A DNA stretch of 26,350 nt from CAZVPZ01 sp964629245 (GCA_964629245.1 CAZVPZ010000014.1:1-26350); one strand, 5' to 3'. Shown: positions 16,137 to 24,047, numbered from the stretch's first letter. A program made the numbers and translations. The notes: generated by a model from the sequence alone, not told the origin.

Positions 16137-18797
16137 TTAGAGCCTGAAGAGCTGTATGAGGCTCTCCAGCCATGTTTTCCCGGTTTTTGTGGTTCCTCCA
16201 GAGCTTATTTCTACTTCCTGCTCGTAAATGACGTTCCCTTCCGATCTAACCTTGAGTTCTGCCGTGAAATCCCCCTCTGCCTCTGGGGTCACGTAGAAGT
16301 AAACTTTCTTGCGCTCTCCCTTCTCCAGCAGCACCTCTTCCTCCGTCTGTGAAATCCAGTCGTTCTCGAGTCCCTGGAGGCTGACACTGTAACGCTTCAG
16401 CTCCTCGTGGGTGTTGTAGAGTTCCACCCGGACCATGCCCGAGCCTGACTTTACGGAGGCGAGCTTGTCTGGGAAACTGCTGGCCTCTACATCGGATTCA
16501 AGGACATCTATCTCGCGTGTGACAACGTCATCCGAGCCCCTTACCGATGCGATAATCTTGTAATCCTTCTCACCCTTGCTGCCTGCTGTGGTCTCAAAGC
16601 AAACGTTCCCATTCCCGTTCCTGGAGTCTACCCTGTCGCCGTCCCGCATCAGGACTACCTGTGCGTCGACCTGGGATGCGACATCCGCACATATCTCGAA
16701 GCTCTCGCCCTCGAAGACTTTCTCTGGTGCTTCCACTGATGCTACGTGTACCGTCGGAAGCACCGTGAAATCTCGTGTCACCGATTTCGAGCCTGCTGTC
16801 GCCGTCAGAGTATGTTCGCCGACGCTGCCGGGTTCCAGAAAGGCCTGGTAGTAGCCGTCGGGCTGAGTGGTGACCCTCGCGGTCTCTGAACCGTCGATTT
16901 CTATGCTTACGGTCGAGCGTCCTCTTGTTCCATCCACGTATCCGGAGACCTTCGTGGACTCCCCGACCTTGAAGCTGGAAGGGTTGACTTCCATGGTTAT
17001 GCCGGAAGGTCTTTCCGGTGAAGGTGATGGATTGGGTGATGGAGAGGGAGCTGTTCCACAGTTCTGGACGTTTACTGTCCTGCTTGCAGTATCCGAGTCA
17101 TGGTTGGTTACAGTGATGTCGAAGCTTTCCCGGCTCGAGCCCTGGACATTCGGGAACGTCAGTGTTCGGGTCTTGGTCTGGCCCTCCGGGAGAGAGAAGG
17201 TGTTCCCAACCGTTATTGATCCCAGGCCTGAACCTGTTATGGTTACGGTCTCGTGGAATCCTCCTCTGTTCGCAACTGTGACATCGACGTTAAGGCTTCC
17301 GCCCCTACATACGCTGGATGGCTGTCTAACACCTGTTATCTCTATACCTTCTGTGTCGCCATCGCCGTTATCATCTCTTTCAAGTTCGAACCTCAGTGTC
17401 TCCCGTTCATCGTTGTCGAGATTCACCGATTTAGTTCTGTCCTTGTATCCTGAGTTGGATACAGTTACAGCGTAGTCGTCCGGTTCAAGGAAGAAGACGG
17501 CCTCGCCGTTTCTGTCAGTAAACCGGGTTTCTCTGTTGCCGTTCGCTGCATGCACCTTGGCGTTTCTCAGTTCGTTGCCCTCCCTGTCTTCTACGAGGAC
17601 TCTCAGCCGGGCGTCGTCTTCATCCCTGTCATCTTCGAGTTCTATCCTCACCGTTTCGCGTTCGCCCGCGCTCAACCGCACAGAATCGGTCTCGTCTTCG
17701 TATCCTGATTTCGAAACCTCTATGTCGTAGCGGTCGGGTTCAAGGAAGAATACGGCTTCGCCATTGTCGTCCGTGAACTCTACTTCGCTGTCTCCGTTTT
17801 CGACTTCTACTCTCGCGTCTTCGAGTTCGTCTCCGTCTTCGTCTTCTACATGGACATCCAGCTGTGCATCTCCTCCGTCTCCACCACTGTTTTCTTCCTG
17901 TAGCTGTATCTTGATGTCCCGTTTCTCGCCAGGGTCAAGCGATACGCTTCGGGTCTCAGTATTGTACCCATCTTTGGATATTTCGATATCGTAGTCGTCC
18001 GGCTCCAGAGTGAAGAAGGCATCACCATTGTTATTCGTGTTTTCGGTGTCGGTGCCGCCGTTTTCGACTTCTACTCTCACGTCTTCGAGCTCGTCTCCGT
18101 TCTCGTCCTCTACGTGAACGTCGAGTTCCGCATCCTCGTTCTCTTCACTGAGCTCCACGTGTATCGACTCTGTTTCCCCCGAGTGGATTATCGCGGTGAC
18201 TTCACGGGTGTTGAAACCGTCCTTCGATACCTCGACCGCGTAAGTGTCGGGTGCCAGCTGGAAGGTGGCTATGCCGTTACTATCCGTTTCCTTAAGCGCT
18301 GATTCTCCGTCCTTGACCTCTACCCTCGCGTCCTCTATAGGGTCGCCGTCACTGTCCGTCACTTCAACCTCAAGTTCGCCGTCCTCAGGCTCTTCGAAAA
18401 CCGTCAGGCTCTCCGTATCTTCCCTTATCTCCTGGTCTCCACAGGGCTCTCCCAGCGTGTCAACAAGAACCCTGACTGTCGCATCCTCCGAGGGCGAGAT
18501 GGTTGCGGAAAACCTCTCTGTGCTGTCGCCGTCCACGGTCTTTTCGACCTGGTCAACGGTATTCCCGTTAACCTTGAAGGTGGCCTTCACATCCTGGCTG
18601 TCGCCGTCGTTGTATGCGTTCACCCAGGTGTCTACGCTGTCGCCCTCTGCAATACTTTCCGCCGAAAGCCAGAGAAATCCTGCGGAGATATCGCAGTCGC
18701 CGCTGTCCGATGTTCCGGTTGCTGCAGCCGGGATTAGCATTAAAGTGAGAAGAAGACTGACAAATGCTATTTTCCCGGATCGTGAGAGTTTGGACAT
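16137..18797 (-). CDS. Large secreted protein with four carboxypeptidase-regulatory-like repeats
   Basis: The 886-aa protein has a Sec signal peptide (FVSLLLTLMLIPAAAT), then an N-terminal beta domain with two Cys (about 30-135). Four tandem repeats of about 82 residues follow (about 140-474). Each has DGDELEDARVEVENG, then (T/N)xxNGxAxFxLxPDxYxIEVSKxGY and a Glu-rich end. This is the CarboxypepD_reg/PEGA-like fold seen in surface proteins. Next come a NEW3-like domain starting GVRQPSSVCRGGSL, a short Pro/Ser linker, and two or three Ig-like domains. The end is amphipathic (TWLESLIQLFRL) with no clear anchor helix. The repeats are rich in Asp and Glu, which fits a saline exterior. The start at 18797 is set by the TATA box about 29 nt upstream. 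Likely an adhesin or structural surface protein. Confidence 0.82.
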   Translation of the reverse strand: MSKLSRSGKIAFVSLLLTLMLIPAAATGTSDSGDCDISAGFLWLSAESIAEGDSVDTWVNAYNDGDSQDVKATFKVNGNTVDQVEKTVDGDSTERFSATISPSEDATVRVLVDTLGEPCGDQEIREDTESLTVFEEPEDGELEVEVTDSDGDPIEDARVEVKDGESALKETDSNGIATFQLAPDTYAVEVSKDGFNTREVTAIIHSGETESIHVELSEENEDAELDVHVEDENGDELEDVRVEVENGGTDTENTNNNGDAFFTLEPDDYDIEISKDGYNTETRSVSLDPGEKRDIKIQLQEENSGGDGGDAQLDVHVEDEDGDELEDARVEVENGDSEVEFTDDNGEAVFFLEPDRYDIEVSKSGYEDETDSVRLSAGERETVRIELEDDRDEDDARLRVLVEDREGNELRNAKVHAANGNRETRFTDRNGEAVFFLEPDDYAVTVSNSGYKDRTKSVNLDNDERETLRFELERDDNGDGDTEGIEITGVRQPSSVCRGGSLNVDVTVANRGGFHETVTITGSGLGSITVGNTFSLPEGQTKTRTLTFPNVQGSSRESFDITVTNHDSDTASRTVNVQNCGTAPSPSPNPSPSPERPSGITMEVNPSSFKVGESTKVSGYVDGTRGRSTVSIEIDGSETARVTTQPDGYYQAFLEPGSVGEHTLTATAGSKSVTRDFTVLPTVHVASVEAPEKVFEGESFEICADVASQVDAQVVLMRDGDRVDSRNGNGNVCFETTAGSKGEKDYKIIASVRGSDDVVTREIDVLESDVEASSFPDKLASVKSGSGMVRVELYNTHEELKRYSVSLQGLENDWISQTEEEVLLEKGERKKVYFYVTPEAEGDFTAELKVRSEGNVIYEQEVEISSGGTTKTGKTWLESLIQLFRL
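17376..18380 (-). repeat. Four tandem protein-coding repeats of about 250 bp
   Basis: Encodes four consecutive copies of an 80-85-residue unit in the large secreted protein. Copies 2 and 3 are the most alike: they share LDVHVEDE(N/D)GDELED and the following VRVEVENG-type strand almost unchanged. Copies 1 and 4 are more diverged, suggesting recent duplication in the middle. Confidence 0.8.
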
Positions 18798-18820
18798 TAT
18801 ACTAATGGGGAGAGTCAAAC

Positions 18821-18830
18821 CTTTATATGT
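18821..18830 (-). promoter_or_regulatory. TATA box for the large repeat protein
   Basis: The minus reading acatataaag is close to the archaeal consensus. It is centred about 29 nt before the ATG at 18797 and excludes the longer start at 18818. Confidence 0.6.
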
Positions 18831-18854
18831 TTTTTGTTACTTTTGAGTGAAAAC

Positions 18855-20540
18855 TCAGGGGTTGTTCTCCACATAGTCGTTGTCAACCTGCCTGAGCCTG
18901 TGGAAGTCGAACATTTCTTCGGCATAGCTCTCCCTGACGTCATCGTATCCCATCCAGCTCCCTCTTTCTGCGGTCTCATTGGCGTTCGGCCTCACCCAGT
19001 ACCAGTTTACCTCTGCATCGTCAAGATCAAAGTTCCGTGATTCCCTGTCCTCCCGTACTTCCGCCTGTATAACTCCCTTGAAGACGTCGCCAGGCCAGTC
19101 GGTGTCGTCGTCGAAAAGCAGGTCGAAATCGACGTGGTCTATCTCGTCAACGTCCTCTATCGAGTCGTAGAACACGTCTTCCCTCCGGGAGCGGCTGTGC
19201 TCGTAGTCCATGTCCTCTATAGAGGTGTCATACCGTTCCTCAGGGTTCTCCCAGTAGATATCGAGTATGTCCTGTCTCGTCACGAGCCAGGTCTGGGTCT
19301 CCCTTCCCACGCCGTCGTCATCATTATCATCGTCGTCCCCGTTGTCGTCATCATCGTCATCGTCGTGATTCCTGTCATCCTCGTACCTCCGTATCTTGTG
19401 GAGTTCGTCACGGGCGTGCTCGAAGACCTTCCTGGTGACAGTTAACTGTGCGGTGGTCTCCAGCACATCATCGTAGAAAGCGTTAATCCTGCCCTGGGTG
19501 TCTTCGAGCCGTCCAGCGTATTTGGAAAGGTCGACGCCATCCTCGCCGGCCCTGACGTACTTTTCCGGGTCGTAGGCGCTTTCCGGTATGGTATCGGTGT
19601 CGAACTCCTCGTTTATCCTTATCTCGTCCAGTTCTTCAAGCCAGTCTCCTATGTCACTTGTGCGGGACTCATGGTAGCCTCTGACCTCGTCCAGCAGCGA
19701 CCTGTAATCGTTCTCCAGCGCCTCGATGTCTCCTATCAGGTCTTCAAGGTCGTCTTCGGCTTCATCGACGAAGTCTTCGGGGACGTCGAGGCCGGAGCCT
19801 GAGTTAGGCTGGTCCTGGAAGAAGGGCTGGACGCTCCTCATCTGGCCGAGGAAGTCCTGTACCGCGGTTTCATCTACCCGGTCTGAGGGGAGGTCGTTGT
19901 GGTCAAGGAACCTCCGGGCGTTCTTCCTGAACCGCGGGGGGTCGATCTCGTCCGGTAGTATATACCGGAACGAGCGGTCTGTGCCTCTTAGCCGGCGGTC
20001 ACTAGGATTTACGTTGTCGAAACCACTCTCATCTTCATCGACGTACTTGAGTAGTATTTCTTGGGTAACAAGCAGTCCGGAGTCGTAGTCGGCCGCATCG
20101 AGCGTGAACCACGGGTCGTCGTCCTGCTTGTCCCCGGTCCTTCTCCAGAGGTCGGCGAAATCCCGGCGCTCTCTTATGACGCCTGCCGGTGTCGAGGTCT
20201 TCCTCGAACCCCTGTAGTTGCCTATCTCTCTTTCCCACTGCTGTAGGTCGTCCCTGAGGTCTTCGAAGTCTGACCGCGTGAAATCCGGGTCGTATATCTC
20301 TACAGTGTCCTGGGACTCCGCTCGGGAGGCCTCCTCCTGCACCCCGGAGCTTGAGGTGCTTCCGGATTCTACCGCCCTGGAATCGGGGGTTGACTCGGTG
20401 GGTGTCGGTGATTGACGGACTTTAGGGTCCTCGGCGCATCCCGCGATACCTGCTGCAGCTCCCGCTGTAGCGGTTATGAACGCTCTCCTCGATACGTCTT
20501 CTTCTTCCACTATCTTCCGGTAGAGGTTCCTCAGTTCCAC
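18855..20540 (-). CDS. Tat-type lipoprotein, acidic and helical, 561 aa
   Basis: The N-terminus carries a twin-arginine signal (SRRAF at residues 17-21) and a lipobox, GIAGC, with lipid Cys at residue 35. A Pro/Ser/Thr linker follows. This is the haloarchaeal style of exporting folded lipoproteins. The mature part is very acidic and mostly helical (about 75-385). It contains an Asp tract (residues about 389-411), then a C-terminal region with two acidic segments such as HVDFDLLFDDDTDWPGD. Two stretches look alike, LLVTQEILLKYVDED (N-terminal) and WLVTRQDILDIYWEN (C-terminal), hinting at an internal duplication. The start is a GTG, with the SD-like gaggt 8 nt upstream in the end of the preceding gene. 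It is the second gene of an operon (5-bp gap). Function unknown. Confidence 0.78.
   Translation of the reverse strand: MELRNLYRKIVEEEDVSRRAFITATAGAAAGIAGCAEDPKVRQSPTPTESTPDSRAVESGSTSSSGVQEEASRAESQDTVEIYDPDFTRSDFEDLRDDLQQWEREIGNYRGSRKTSTPAGVIRERRDFADLWRRTGDKQDDDPWFTLDAADYDSGLLVTQEILLKYVDEDESGFDNVNPSDRRLRGTDRSFRYILPDEIDPPRFRKNARRFLDHNDLPSDRVDETAVQDFLGQMRSVQPFFQDQPNSGSGLDVPEDFVDEAEDDLEDLIGDIEALENDYRSLLDEVRGYHESRTSDIGDWLEELDEIRINEEFDTDTIPESAYDPEKYVRAGEDGVDLSKYAGRLEDTQGRINAFYDDVLETTAQLTVTRKVFEHARDELHKIRRYEDDRNHDDDDDDDNGDDDDNDDDGVGRETQTWLVTRQDILDIYWENPEERYDTSIEDMDYEHSRSRREDVFYDSIEDVDEIDHVDFDLLFDDDTDWPGDVFKGVIQAEVREDRESRNFDLDDAEVNWYWVRPNANETAERGSWMGYDDVRESYAEEMFDFHRLRQVDNDYVENNP
19314..19368 (-). 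repeat. Asp-codon tract
   Basis: A run of GAY codons encodes about 19 mostly Asp residues interrupted by Asn and Gly within the Tat lipoprotein. It may bind divalent cations or act as a charged hinge. It is also a likely site of replication slippage. Confidence 0.7.
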
Positions 20541-20545
20541 CTATA

Positions 20546-21538
20546 TCAACCTCTTACCTCCATAGCCGCGTTCTTGGCTTCTGCGTACATGTCGGTTTCA
20601 AGTATACCGTATTTAGAGGGGCTGTTGCTGTAGTTCGACAGCCTTATTATGCCCCCTTCGTCGCCGAGCCCGAGTTCGGGGTGCCTGGCGGCGTCGAAGA
20701 AGTCCAGCGTGTAGTCTTTGCCCTCGTTCGCCCCCGTCTGATCGGATGGGACCACGTTGCTGATTATCTCTTCCCCCATCAGCTCGATGGTGACGGCGTC
20801 GAGGTGCGCACCTCCCTCCGGATGGCTTTCAGAAAGCCTCCTCCCCATGCCAGTATATACTTCCCCAATGTCGTAAACTTTTCTATCCTTCTCGACGTAC
20901 CAGCCATCCTCTCTCTCAAGGCTCCCGACGATAGCGCTCCATTCGTCCGAGTTGAACCGGTTTCGTCCTGAGGGTTCGGGTGTCTCCCCATCCGGTGTCG
21001 GAGTTCTGCTGGCGCCACCGTTCCCGTCTACTTTTCCATCACCGCCTTTGACAGGTACCTCGCACTGGCGCTGTCTCCACCTGTCGTGCCCGAAGAAATC
21101 TATGTCACCTGAGGGCTGAGTCTCGTACCTCCACCAGGCGTCCCCACAGCCGTAGTCCTCTGGCAGGACATTGATGTAGTCGGCTGTTGCCCCGGCCAGC
21201 ACTCCCAGTCCAGCTATCTTGCCTGCGCCGGCCAGCCCGAGTCCTCTGAGCCACCCTCTCCTTGTCGAGCTTGGCTCCTGTATGGCCTGCTTTATATCGT
21301 AGAGGTCGTCGTAAACCTGGTCCAGCTTGTCTCTCGTCTGCTGGTCGAGGTTCTGGAGGTCTTCCTCTGTAAGATCGTAGTTATGCAGAACTGTGTCGAG
21401 CTGAGATTCAACCCGGTCAAGACGTCTTGCGGCCTCGTTCTGGCTTATCTGGTTCTGGTCCAGAAGGCCCTTTATCTCGTCGATCTCCTGGTCGACCTTC
21501 TGCGCCTTCTCCTTCAGGGTTTCGCCGTCAGAACTCAT
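20546..21538 (-). CDS. Coiled-coil protein with internal Tat-like anchor, 330 aa
   Basis: Residues 1-88 form a charged heptad-rich coiled coil with no hydrophobic stretch. A twin-arginine-like motif (TRRGWLRGL, 92-100) then leads into a weakly hydrophobic Gly/Ala segment at about 99-118. The remainder is an acidic domain with a Thr/Pro linker and two early Cys (131 and about 158). The order suggests a Tat-dependent anchor with the coiled coil inside the cell and the C-terminal domain outside. This is unusual because Tat signals normally begin near the N-terminus. The next gene in the operon also encodes a Tat substrate. I recognise no domain in the C-terminal 200 residues. The start ATG has A/T boxes upstream at about 21556-21574 with imperfect spacing. 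Confidence 0.72.
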   Translation of the reverse strand: MSSDGETLKEKAQKVDQEIDEIKGLLDQNQISQNEAARRLDRVESQLDTVLHNYDLTEEDLQNLDQQTRDKLDQVYDDLYDIKQAIQEPSSTRRGWLRGLGLAGAGKIAGLGVLAGATADYINVLPEDYGCGDAWWRYETQPSGDIDFFGHDRWRQRQCEVPVKGGDGKVDGNGGASRTPTPDGETPEPSGRNRFNSDEWSAIVGSLEREDGWYVEKDRKVYDIGEVYTGMGRRLSESHPEGGAHLDAVTIELMGEEIISNVVPSDQTGANEGKDYTLDFFDAARHPELGLGDEGGIIRLSNYSNSPSKYGILETDMYAEAKNAAMEVRG

Positions 21539-21606
21539 GTTACTATTCAGTAGTAAATAAGGTTTAAAACGTTTTGGGCTGTTCGAGAATAAATTAAAAA
21601 TGGGAG

Positions 21607-21625
21607 ACGGAGATCTACTCTCCGT
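21607..21625 (-). terminator. Hairpin plus T run ending the 136-aa gene
   Basis: A perfect 7-bp stem (ACGGAGA / TCTCCGT) has a 5-nt loop holding the stop codon. On the minus strand it is followed, after ctccca, by a run of five T and more A/T. This resembles an intrinsic terminator placed over the gene's own stop. Confidence 0.6.
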
Positions 21626-22025
21626 TGCCTCCCTCGTCTCCTCGGAGTCCTGCTTCGTATTCAGCCCAGTCCTGTAGTTCGTCGTGGATTCTCCGGGCTG
21701 CCTCGGACCTCTCGGTGTAGTCGCCGAGCTTCCGCTGGTAGGCGGCGGCCATCCCTCTGATGGACCTGGCGGTGGAGTTGTAGTCGTCGAGCTTTTCGTC
21801 CACTTCTCCCAGGTTCTCGTACCACCTATCAGTCGCGTCGTAGAAAAGGCTCTCGAAAGTTGTGAGGTCTGCTTCCCCCGCTTCTACACTGTTGATTACT
21901 GCGTCTATCTGGTCGCCCAGGTTGTCGAGGGCCGTCTGTGCTCCGTCGAGGTCTCCGTTTTCCAGGGAACTGTAGACTTCGTCGAAACGGTCGTCTACTG
22001 TTTCTACCTGTTCTTCAAGTGTCAT
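21615..22025 (-). CDS. Small acidic coiled-coil protein, 136 aa
   Basis: Very acidic, helical protein without signal peptide or membrane segment. Heptad-like patterns run through nearly its whole length (EEQVETVDDRFDEVYSSLEN, then DNLGDQIDAVINSVEAG), and it ends in a Gly/Glu tail. I recognise no family. It is unusual here because it has a full Shine-Dalgarno sequence and a leader of about 46 nt. A hairpin terminator covers its stop, so it is probably a single-gene transcript. Its coiled-coil nature and position next to the 330-aa coiled-coil protein suggest they might interact; this is inference only. Confidence 0.75.
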   Translation of the reverse strand: MTLEEQVETVDDRFDEVYSSLENGDLDGAQTALDNLGDQIDAVINSVEAGEADLTTFESLFYDATDRWYENLGEVDEKLDDYNSTARSIRGMAAAYQRKLGDYTERSEAARRIHDELQDWAEYEAGLRGDEGGNGE

Positions 22026-22029
22026 GTTG

Positions 22030-22038
22030 TCACCTCCT
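22030..22038 (-). promoter_or_regulatory. Strong Shine-Dalgarno site
   Basis: The minus-strand sequence aggaggtga is fully complementary to the 16S anti-SD core and lies about 5 nt before the ATG at 22025. It stands out because most other first genes in the window look leaderless. Confidence 0.75.
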
Positions 22039-22042
22039 TTGG

Positions 22043-22070
22043 CGCTGTTTGTGCAAGTTTTTCTACAGCG
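22043..22070 (-). other. Inverted repeat in the 5' leader
   Basis: CGCTGT and ACAGCG flank a 16-nt loop, and the stem ends about 4 nt before the Shine-Dalgarno sequence. The stem could affect ribosome access, but six base pairs with a long loop is a weak structure. Confidence 0.3.
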
Positions 22071-22132
22071 TGGTTAACTCTAGAACAGGAAATCTTATTA
22101 ATATTTCATTATTGTCTAGTAACACTTTTATC

Positions 22133-22921
22133 CTAGAGTTCCCCGTCCTTCTTCATCTGTGCAAGCCTACCCACTTCTTCCCCTGTGAAGCCGTTTTCTT
22201 CCGTAAGCGATATGGTCTCGCCGCCGGGCTGTGCCGTGAGTTCATAGACGCCATCGCTGTACTCAAGATCCAGCTCCAGATCCTCGGGGGTCTCGCCGCC
22301 GTAGCGCTCTGACACCGCTCCGGCGACAGCTGCCGCGGCCCCGGCGTGACCTTCGCCCCAGAGCGATTCATCGTAGGCGTTCAGGAAGTGGTCGTAGAAC
22401 TCTTTGTCGCGCGCCCCGCCAGCTATCCGCTCTACTTCGTTCCAGTAATCCGACAGGAACTCTCCAAACTGGCTGTATATCTCGAAGGGGGTATCGATGC
22501 CCTCTGCGGACCGACCGGCGGTGAAGAACCCGAATGTGTCGGTAACTCGCTCCCCGATCTCCCCTGCCAGGTCGTAGGGGTTGCCGAGAGGGTCCGTGCC
22601 TTCCGCCATCCATGAGCCGCCGTATATCACGTTCTCAGTCATCTCACCGCCGTTGAAAAGTAGGTCGAGCGTGACGTAGGTGCCCAGTGCGTTAAACATG
22701 AGGCTGGATTCGAGATCCCTGAGACGGTCGTTGTAGTCTTCCGGAAGGTCCTCGGCCAAGCTATCGAAAAGACCTTCCAGGTTGAGTCTTCCCGGCTCGA
22801 TTTCGCCGTCCTCGTCTTCCTCTGCTCCAAAACCGCTGAACCTGCGGATGCGGTGCGGGGTCAGCCGGAAGGGCCATGTGGCTGCAAGGTTAAGGGCTTT
22901 CTTGGTTCGCTCGTGGCTCAT
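22133..22921 (-). CDS. Hypothetical acidic protein, 262 aa
   Basis: No recognised domain. The N-terminal 30 residues are basic and somewhat hydrophobic (KKALNLAATWPFRLTPHRIR), followed by an acidic body. A central moderately hydrophobic part (GTYVTLDLLFNGGEMTENVI) and the stretch AGAAAAVAGAVSERYGG are visible. The C-terminal 60 residues (LELDLEYSDGVYELT, then GETISLTEENGFTGEEVGRL) resemble a small beta-hairpin plus helix. The basic start on an acidic protein might mediate membrane contact. The ATG at 22921 has an A/T box 27 nt upstream. It is separated from its neighbours by more than 50 bp on each side and is probably monocistronic. Confidence 0.72.
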   Translation of the reverse strand: MSHERTKKALNLAATWPFRLTPHRIRRFSGFGAEEDEDGEIEPGRLNLEGLFDSLAEDLPEDYNDRLRDLESSLMFNALGTYVTLDLLFNGGEMTENVIYGGSWMAEGTDPLGNPYDLAGEIGERVTDTFGFFTAGRSAEGIDTPFEIYSQFGEFLSDYWNEVERIAGGARDKEFYDHFLNAYDESLWGEGHAGAAAAVAGAVSERYGGETPEDLELDLEYSDGVYELTAQPGGETISLTEENGFTGEEVGRLAQMKKDGEL

Positions 22922-22943
22922 GCGACCGGTTTACAGCACCATA

Positions 22944-22952
22944 CTTTTATTC
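22944..22952 (-). promoter_or_regulatory. TATA-like box for the 262-aa gene
   Basis: The minus reading gaataaaag is centred about 27 nt before the ATG at 22921. Confidence 0.5.
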
Positions 22953-22975
22953 ATTATGGTAGAGTGGCAACAATC

Positions 22976-24007
22976 CTAGCCGACCTCTATATCCATGCAG
23001 ATCCTGTCGGTTTCTGGGCCTCTATGGCCGCATATCACCCTTTCCAGTAGCTCGTATCTCCGCCCTGCCTTGCCGGCCGCTGTCTCCACCTCTTCTTCAA
23101 GCGTCTCCCAGTCCCCGGCTTCTAGGAAGCGGTAGTAGTGGATGACCCCCTTATCCTTCGCGTGTTCGATGGCGAGTGGTAGGTACTCGTCCGCGGATTC
23201 GGGAAGCGGCATGATGATGCGGTCGAACTTCCCGAGCTCGGGAACGATATCTGAAACGTCGCCCTCGTGAACATCCACCGGTTCTTGGACACCGTTCATC
23301 TCGACGTTTTCCCGCAGGTATCCGACCGCTACCGGATTTTTCTCCACCGCGACCACTTTACTTGGCGAAGCATTTCTTGCCGCGAGAACCGCAAACGGCC
23401 CGACTCCTGCGAACATCACCAGCACCTTTTCCCCATCGTCTATCTTGGAGACGACCCGCTCCCTCTCAGTCGCGAACCGCTCCGAGAAGTAGACCTTGGT
23501 GGGGTCGACTCGGTATCGGCACCCGAACTCGGTATGCACAGTTTCGGTCTCATCGCCGTAAAGTATCTCGTATTCGCCCACACGGAACTCTCCCTCAAGT
23601 CCATCCTGCTTCAGAAGCACGGTCTTGACACGTGGATGGTGGTGGCGTATCCCTTCGACTACCGCTCCTCTCTCGCGTTTCCCGATTTCGTTTATCACGG
23701 CGATATCGCCGACAAGTTCGTATGATGGCAGGTCGAACTCTCTCCCCTCTTTCTCTTTACGGATTACCGAGACCTCGTTTTCGATTTCTCTGTCAACGCC
23801 TGAAAGCCTCTCGTCCACGAAAACTATTTCTCCCTTCTGGACGTTCGAGATTACGTCTTCAGGGGTGTAGCTCCTGGAGGAGTATACTGAAAGCAGTTTC
23901 TCCTCGTCTCCGCTCACTGCGGTCATCCGGTTGCCGTCGCTGCCAACCTCGAAACCCTGTTGCTCGAATATCCGCCTTACGCGCTCCTCCAGCGCTTCTT
24001 GATCCAT
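22976..24007 (-). CDS. trm5: tRNA (guanine-37-N1)-methyltransferase Trm5
   Basis: The 343-aa protein is the size of archaeal Trm5b. The N-terminal D1-like region covers about 1-90. The middle carries RVDPTKVYFSERFATERERV (about 167-186), the family segment that contacts tRNA. The Rossmann SAM-binding motif is MFAGVGPFAVLAAR (about 198-211), followed by VAVEKNP for SAM ribose binding. The catalytic-loop region reads DRIIMPLPESADEYL, and GVIHYYRF follows, both typical. The enzyme methylates N1 of G37 next to the anticodon and prevents frameshifting. The M-N-L-P sequence I remember from other archaeal members reads M-P-L-P here. The start at 24007 is supported by a box 26 nt upstream. Confidence 0.92.
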   Translation of the reverse strand: MDQEALEERVRRIFEQQGFEVGSDGNRMTAVSGDEEKLLSVYSSRSYTPEDVISNVQKGEIVFVDERLSGVDREIENEVSVIRKEKEGREFDLPSYELVGDIAVINEIGKRERGAVVEGIRHHHPRVKTVLLKQDGLEGEFRVGEYEILYGDETETVHTEFGCRYRVDPTKVYFSERFATERERVVSKIDDGEKVLVMFAGVGPFAVLAARNASPSKVVAVEKNPVAVGYLRENVEMNGVQEPVDVHEGDVSDIVPELGKFDRIIMPLPESADEYLPLAIEHAKDKGVIHYYRFLEAGDWETLEEEVETAAGKAGRRYELLERVICGHRGPETDRICMDIEVG

Positions 24008-24017
24008 ACCAGTGTAG

Positions 24018-24036
24018 CTAATAAGAATTGGTAAAT
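24018..24036. promoter_or_regulatory. Interleaved divergent TATA-like boxes (trm5 / dph5)
   Basis: ctaataagaa (24018-24027) is centred about 25 nt before the dph5 ATG at 24048. The minus reading atttac (24031-24036) is centred 26 nt before the trm5 ATG at 24007. The 40-bp gap therefore holds both promoters, nearly touching. Confidence 0.5.
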
Positions 24037-24047
24037 GCGTAATGGTT

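Noticed and set aside
16867..17475. 202-aa plus-strand frame opposite the repeat protein
   Set aside because: The Ser/Leu-rich translation mirrors the acidic codons of the true gene; there is no promoter or ribosome site.
17376..18380. Regular repeats suggesting a CRISPR array
   Set aside because: Units are about 250 bp, lie in frame within one protein gene and have no short repeat-spacer pattern.
18244..18846. 200-aa plus-strand Ser-rich frame
   Set aside because: It is a shadow of the signal peptide and first domains of the secreted repeat protein.
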